This document shows positions 63,324 through 64,000 of a stretch of DNA of 64,000 nucleotides, one piece after another (the stretch's first letter is position 1; every line of letters starts with the position of its first letter). The notes under the pieces were generated by a model, which made no database searches, had not been told where the DNA came from, and was given only the letters and a program-made list of their open reading frames with translations. The position numbers were made by a program, and so were the translations under genes. Source of the DNA: Butyrivibrio fibrisolvens 16/4 (GTDB lineage: Bacteria > Bacillota > Clostridia > Lachnospirales > Lachnospiraceae); NCBI GenBank assembly GCA_000209815.1, contig FP929036.1, positions 675,885 to 739,884 on the forward strand, written 5' to 3'.

Positions 63324-63671
63324 ATGACTATTACAGAAAGAATCTTTTATTTAATAAAGGCTAGAGGCATGAGCCAAAACTCATTTGGAAAAGCAGCGGG
63401 TATAGCTCCCAGCACAATAAGTGATTGGAAGACAAAAGGGCATACTCCTTCTGCTGATAAGATAATGGACATATGCAGAGTTTTAGAAGTAACACCAGAA
63501 GTCCTTCTTACCGGAAAAGGAATTGATGAACCTGATGTAACAGTACCTAAGATTGATTACAAGGGGAAGCAGCTTCTGCTAGAATATGAAAGCTTAAATG
63601 AAGATGATAAGAAGAGGCTACTTGTCTACGCGAAGAAGTTGGGGGAGTTGACGAAGCTAGAGGATATTTAA
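63324..63671 (+). CDS. XRE-family transcriptional regulator
   Basis: This is a phage-repressor-like DNA-binding protein. The helix-turn-helix occupies residues 1-65 (ARGMSQNSFGKAAGIAPSTISDWKTKGHTPSADKIMDICRVLEV). The C-terminal 45 residues (YKGKQLLLEYESLNEDDKKRLLVYAKKL) are a helix pair common in element-borne repressors. ATG 63324 follows TTGGAG. A 27-bp inverted repeat begins 3 bases after its stop. It may control the small accessory genes upstream. Confidence 0.85.
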   Translation: MTITERIFYLIKARGMSQNSFGKAAGIAPSTISDWKTKGHTPSADKIMDICRVLEVTPEVLLTGKGIDEPDVTVPKIDYKGKQLLLEYESLNEDDKKRLLVYAKKLGELTKLEDI

Positions 63672-63673
63672 TG

Positions 63674-63700
63674 TTTGAGGTCACAATTTGTGAACTCAAA
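63674..63700. promoter_or_regulatory. Inverted repeat after the XRE gene
   Basis: TTTGAG and TCACAA pair with TTGTGA and CTCAAA with one mismatch, followed by AAAAAATT. It could be an XRE operator or a terminator for the minus strand. It lies 30 bases before the next promoter. Confidence 0.45.
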
Positions 63701-63729
63701 AAATTAAGCTACCTGTGAGGCAAATCTTG

Positions 63730-63758
63730 TTGACATAAACAAACAATATGATTATACT
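63730..63758 (+). promoter_or_regulatory. Consensus promoter of the second Asn-rich leader
   Basis: A perfect TTGACA (63730-63735), exactly 17 bases, then TATACT (63753-63758). It drives the leader ORF at 63797. Confidence 0.85.
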
Positions 63759-63796
63759 CATAAATAAAATTTTATGGAAAGAAAAGAAGAGAAGAT

Positions 63797-63907
63797 ATGA
63801 AATATATATTCCTCAATAATTTCAATACATCAGATTCGAATCCCGTGAATAATAATCAGGGGATTATTGGTGTTACGAATGATGAGGAAAGACAGTATAT
63901 TTGTTGA
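63797..63907 (+). CDS. Second asparagine-rich leader peptide
   Basis: This is a 36-residue ORF with eight Asn (MKYIFLNNFNTSDSN, then PVNNNQGIIGVTN). It shares the VNNNQGI segment, encoded by an identical 23-nt block, with the asnS leader. A purine-rich AGAAGAGAAG lies ahead of the ATG. The antiterminator segment is inside its last codons. The regulated gene lies past the window; the final bases ACGGAGGATTTGTT look like its ribosome site. Confidence 0.78.
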   Translation: MKYIFLNNFNTSDSNPVNNNQGIIGVTNDEERQYIC

Positions 63908-63985
63908 TACTGTTGATTTATATTAGAGATAGTAAAGCCTCATCAGACTTTTATAGTTTGATGGGGCTTTCTTTATATTTTTTTA
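63880..63985 (+). promoter_or_regulatory. Second attenuator (antiterminator plus terminator)
   Basis: TGATGAGG (63880-63887) is complementary to CCTCATCA (63938-63945). The latter is the 5' arm of the terminator AAAGCCTCATCA / TGATGGGGCTTT (63934-63970), followed by CTTTATATTTTTTT. The arms match those of the asnS attenuator almost exactly. Confidence 0.78.
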
Positions 63986-64000
63986 CACGGAGGATTTGTT

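Noticed and set aside
1-64000. CRISPR array, rRNA or tRNA genes
   Set aside because: No regularly spaced direct repeats and no tRNA or rRNA signature sequences were seen on either strand.

Overview
The window looks like a chromosomal segment of a low-GC, motile, anaerobic Firmicute of the family Lachnospiraceae, plausibly Butyrivibrio or Pseudobutyrivibrio. That placement is inferred from the SCIFF ranthipeptide locus next to secDF, a DUF4317 protein, a FabK-type fatty-acid cluster that begins with acpP, clostridial-type AsnA, two chemoreceptors and GH35/GH36 glycosidases. No rRNA, tRNA, CRISPR array or intact transposase was seen.

Layout. 0-3 kb: the end of a YesM/YesN-type two-component system, then a PPIase lipoprotein. 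3-8.4 kb: scfA-scfB (SCIFF precursor and radical-SAM maturase), a SecD-SecF fusion and serS. 8.4-12.3 kb: typA, a cobalamin adenosyltransferase-like gene, dapB and an alpha/beta hydrolase. 12.4-19.3 kb: signalling genes (a membrane diguanylate cyclase, a PLC-like protein, a chemoreceptor overlapping a sugar-binding lipoprotein, a CYTH protein). 19.3-25.8 kb: efp, a flavodiiron protein, a D12 adenine methylase convergent with a likely PD-(D/E)XK nuclease, a GH36 alpha-galactosidase and a dead sugar permease. 25.8-29.6 kb: HD-GYP protein, second chemoreceptor, PNPOx-like protein. 29.7-39.4 kb: a complete type II fatty-acid operon (acpP-accBCDA-fabH-fabK-fabD-fabG-fabF-fabZ-marR) with palindromic operators at its promoter. 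39.5-50.3 kb: DHH phosphoesterase, FMN riboswitch with ribU, SPFH protein, PepF, DUF4317 and GH35. 50.3-53.1 kb: asnS and asnA behind an asparagine-rich leader peptide and attenuator. 53.1-58.5 kb: yerC, a large structured element, a DUF1836 gene, pcrA and rlmD. 58.5-64 kb: an accessory zone with acetyltransferases, an acyltransferase, eroded fragments, a toxin-domain-like protein with small companions, an XRE regulator and, at the right edge, a second asparagine-rich leader with attenuator whose target gene lies outside the window.

The strongest candidate for an undescribed system is the pair of asparagine leader-peptide attenuators (50.3 kb and 63.7 kb). Each has a near-consensus promoter, a short Asn-rich ORF, an identical 23-nt block inside a covarying hairpin, a TGATGAG-type antiterminator segment and a terminator. 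One precedes asnS/asnA.

A caution applies throughout. Thirteen otherwise normal genes, including accD, fabH and secDF, are broken by 16 single-position frame errors. Nearly all lie in short A or T runs and nearly all look like one missing base. This is much more likely to be homopolymer under-calling in the source sequence than biology, so I annotate those genes as intact loci with the frame break noted.
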